From Streptomyces sp. NBC_01306 (GTDB lineage Bacteria > Actinomycetota > Actinomycetes > Streptomycetales > Streptomycetaceae), in assembly GCF_026340465.1 (NCBI RefSeq), contig NZ_JAPEPC010000001.1, forward strand, positions 6,587,501-6,651,500: a DNA stretch of 64,000 nucleotides. Reading direction: 5' to 3'. Under the pieces are notes generated by a model that did no database searches, had not been told where the DNA came from, and saw only the letters and a program-made list of their open reading frames with translations. A program made the translations under genes and the position numbers. Below, in pieces: positions 61,854 through 64,000 of this stretch (positions within the stretch are counted from its first letter, which is position 1; every line of letters begins with the position of its first letter).

Positions 61854-63434
61854 ATGCACGGGATGGTCTTCTCCGAGCTGACTCCGGTGGCGTTCGCCGC
61901 GCGCGCCGCCAAAGTGTTCGCCGACCGCCTCGCGGTCGTCGACGGTGACATGCGGTACTCCTATGCCGAGCTCTGGCAACGGGCACAGGCGCTGGCCGGC
62001 GTGCTGGACGGGCACGGAGTGCGGCCGGGGGACCGGGTCGCGGTACTGGCCCCCAACACCCATGTGCTGCTGGAGGCGCACTACGGAGTGCCCCTGGCCG
62101 GCGCGGTCCTCGTGGCGCTCAACACCAGGCTGGCGCCCGCCGAGATCGCCTACATCCTCGACCACAGCGCCCCTGGCGTGGTGATCGTGGACGCCGCATG
62201 CCGTGACCTGCTGACCGAGGCGCTGAAGCACAGCGAGATCCGGCCGGCAGTGATCAACTCAGGGCGCCCGCAGGACGAGTACGAGTCCTCGCTGGCGGCC
62301 GCCACCCCGAGGGCGGTGGCGGTCACCGACGAGAGATCCCTGCTCTCGATCAACTACACCAGCGGTACGACCGGCCGGCCGAAGGGAGTGATGTACCACC
62401 ACCGTGGTGCCTATCTCCAGGCGCTGGCGATGGCCTACCACGCCAAGTTGGACACATCGGCGCGATATCTGTGGACGCTGCCGATGTTCCACACGAACGG
62501 CTGGTGCTTCCCGTGGGCGGTGACCGCGGCCGGGGCGGTGCACCACTGCCTGCGCAAGGTGAACCCGTCGGACATCTGGCATGCCATCCGCGAGAGCGGT
62601 GTCACCCACTTCTGTGCCGCACCCACCGTGCTGGCCATGCTGGCCGAGGACCCCGCCGCGGCAGCACCGGTCTCCCACCCGGTACAGGTGTTCGTCGGGG
62701 GTGCGCCGCCGTGGCCCGCACTGCTTGCCAGGATGAGCGCGCTCGGCATCGGGATCCGTCATCTCTACGGACTCACCGAGACGTTCGGGCCGGCCGTCGT
62801 GTGTGACCCGCAGCCCGAGTGGCGGGATCTGCCGGCCGAACAGCGCGCACCGCTGATGGCACGACAGGGCATCGCCAACATCATCGCCGAACCGCTGCGG
62901 GTGGTCGATTCCGACGGTGCCGATGTGCCGGCTGATGCCAACACCCTCGGCGAGATCGTGCTGCGCGGCAACGACGTGATGCTCGGCTACTACCGCGACG
63001 ACGAAGCGACCGCGGCCGCGGCGACCACCGATGGCTGGTTCCGCTCGGGCGACCTGGGCGTCATGCATCCGGACGGCTATGTCGAGCTGCGTGACCGGGC
63101 CAAGGACGTCATCATCTCCGGCGGCGAGAACATCACCTGCGTCGAAGTGGAGAGCGCGCTCGCGGAGCACCCAGCGGTGGTCGAGGCCGCGGTCGTCGGC
63201 ACGCCGCACCCGAAATGGGGTGAGGTTCCGATCGCGTACGTCAAGCTCCGTGCCAACGCGTCGGTCACGGAAGCAGAACTCGTCACCTTCGTGCGGGCCA
63301 GGATCGCGGGGTTCAAGGCACCACGCCAAGTGGTCTTCGGCGAGCTGCCCAAGACGTCGACGGGAAAGATCCAGAAGAACCTGTTGCGGCAGCGGTCCGC
63401 TCATGCCGCGACCGATCAAGCCCCCTGCCAGTGA
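61854..63434 (+). CDS. Acyl-CoA synthetase (medium/long chain or aryl type)
   Basis: A protein of 526 residues of the acyl-adenylate superfamily, CoA-ligase branch: NYTSGTTGRPKGVMYHHRG near residue 168, LPMFHTNGWCFPW near residue 207 (the fatty-acyl-CoA synthetase type rather than the amino-acid FDxS motif), LYGLTETFG near residue 303, GWFRSGDLG near residue 392 and KTSTGKIQK near residue 500 with the catalytic lysine. It should convert a carboxylic acid released by the upstream hydrolase into its CoA thioester for beta-oxidation-type breakdown. It belongs to the operon, not to the biosynthetic cluster. Confidence 0.9.
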   Translation: MHGMVFSELTPVAFAARAAKVFADRLAVVDGDMRYSYAELWQRAQALAGVLDGHGVRPGDRVAVLAPNTHVLLEAHYGVPLAGAVLVALNTRLAPAEIAYILDHSAPGVVIVDAACRDLLTEALKHSEIRPAVINSGRPQDEYESSLAAATPRAVAVTDERSLLSINYTSGTTGRPKGVMYHHRGAYLQALAMAYHAKLDTSARYLWTLPMFHTNGWCFPWAVTAAGAVHHCLRKVNPSDIWHAIRESGVTHFCAAPTVLAMLAEDPAAAAPVSHPVQVFVGGAPPWPALLARMSALGIGIRHLYGLTETFGPAVVCDPQPEWRDLPAEQRAPLMARQGIANIIAEPLRVVDSDGADVPADANTLGEIVLRGNDVMLGYYRDDEATAAAATTDGWFRSGDLGVMHPDGYVELRDRAKDVIISGGENITCVEVESALAEHPAVVEAAVVGTPHPKWGEVPIAYVKLRANASVTEAELVTFVRARIAGFKAPRQVVFGELPKTSTGKIQKNLLRQRSAHAATDQAPCQ

Positions 63435-63510
63435 CGTGACGGCATCCGGGATCCCGCAGCTGGGCCGCGGGCCGGAAGAACATGATCAAGAGCAGTGAAT
63501 CAGGAGAGTC

Positions 63511-64000
63511 ATGATCAAGACCAGGAAATCGCTCGCGTTCGCGGCCGCCTTGGTGGCCCTGGTCGCCGGCGGTTCGGTGGCCACGGCTGCTGCGAGTACG
63601 ACCGGCGGCCGGGGTGCCGTCGCCACCTCGGACGCGGGGCGGGGGACGCCACAGCCGCGGGTCATCCGGGCGACTCAGGATGCCAGGGTGGCGCCTCTGG
63701 ACCCGCCGTCGGCGTTCGGGCACGCGACCGTGCTGGAGGGGCCTGCCCTCGGACCCGACGGGCAGCTGTACTTCGTCGACTTCACCGCACCTGCGGGAAA
63801 GCCCAAGATCCTCCGGTACGACCTGCGGACGAAGGCCGTCAAGCCTCTCTACACCGACGCCACGAGCCGGTTCTCGTCCCTGCAGTTCAGCCCGGCCGAC
63901 GGGAAGATCTACGTCACCGACTACGACCACGGGAAGATCGACCGGCTCAACCCCGACGGCACCGGCTTCACCACTGTCTTCTCGGGTCCGGTGGACGGCC
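63511..64000 (+). CDS. Secreted SMP-30/gluconolactonase-like beta-propeller protein, N-terminal part
   Basis: The first 163 residues of a protein cut by the window end. The ATG at 63511 has AGGAGAG 2 bases upstream. A classic signal peptide is present (MIKTRKSLAFAAALVALVAG, then SVATAAAS). The following sequence shows propeller-like repeats (GPALGPDGQLYFVDFT, ILRYDLRTKAVKPLY, FSPADGKIYVTDYDHGKIDRL) typical of the SMP-30/gluconolactonase superfamily. It may hydrolyse a lactone outside the cell, which would fit the operon's cyclase and acyl-CoA synthetase, but the missing C-terminus prevents a firm call. Confidence 0.75.
   Translation, partial: MIKTRKSLAFAAALVALVAGGSVATAAASTTGGRGAVATSDAGRGTPQPRVIRATQDARVAPLDPPSAFGHATVLEGPALGPDGQLYFVDFTAPAGKPKILRYDLRTKAVKPLYTDATSRFSSLQFSPADGKIYVTDYDHGKIDRLNPDGTGFTTVFSGPVDG

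Overview
The window is about 70 percent GC, uses GTG and TTG starts freely, and carries an actinobacterial rRNA operon end, a mycothiol-type enzyme and leaderless TANNNT promoters. It is almost certainly a Streptomyces chromosome, read across a core region into an accessory one. All assignments come from reading sequence and translations by eye; no database search was run.

Region 1 (1-1560) is the 3' end of a 23S rRNA gene, a 5S rRNA gene and a strong terminator. Region 2 (1683-15501) is a conserved actinobacterial core block: CDP-alcohol phosphatidyltransferase, a sugar nucleotidyltransferase with a degenerate phosphomutase tail, DUF881 / small basic protein / DUF881, a GarA-type FHA protein, an FtsR-type MerR regulator, a bifunctional nuclease, a second MerR regulator, DNA polymerase IV, a PRC-barrel protein, and a tandem glycine riboswitch driving gcvP. 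The order resembles the mycobacterial pgsA2-Rv1823-Rv1830-gcvB region, but without gcvH.

Region 3 (15612-35894) is ordinary Streptomyces housekeeping and accessory genes: a GCS2-type ligase, a VWA/solute-binding membrane protein, a CPBP protein, PhzF, PadR, SRPBCC, a Clp-N protein, three EamA transporters, a MocR and a LysR regulator, two FMN-binding oxidase-like proteins, an isochorismatase-fold hydrolase, an S9 peptidase and an old yellow enzyme homologue. One EamA gene is preceded by an apparently leaderless 11-codon ORF with a Pro-Pro-Pro run and an attenuator-like fold. Several gene ends here carry short direct duplications that span the stop codon.

Region 4 (36112-57165) is the highlight: a biosynthetic gene cluster I cannot assign to a known product. 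One minus-strand chain (49875 to 36112), mostly coupled by short overlaps, encodes a tandem ATP-grasp ligase, an O-carbamoyltransferase, a KamA-type 2,3-aminomutase that keeps both Asp residues used for lysine, a PLP aminotransferase, a mycothiol-dependent isomerase-like protein, a BtrH-like acyltransferase fused to a carrier domain, a free carrier protein, two acyl-CoA-dehydrogenase-like flavoproteins, a phosphopantetheinyl transferase and a free adenylation enzyme. A free condensation domain lies upstream on the same strand. A divergent arm encodes a second adenylation enzyme, an MFS exporter, a third ATP-grasp ligase and a kinase-like protein. The logic suggests a small carbamoylated peptide built from a beta-amino acid and an oxidised, carrier-bound amino acid, using free-standing enzymes instead of a modular NRPS. 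No obvious pathway regulator lies inside.

Region 5 (57304-64000) holds a PAS/GAF/SpoIIE phosphatase and a GntR-controlled catabolic operon (metal-dependent cyclase/amidohydrolase, acyl-CoA synthetase, secreted SMP-30-like protein cut by the window end), with matching GntR operator candidates before the regulator and before the operon.
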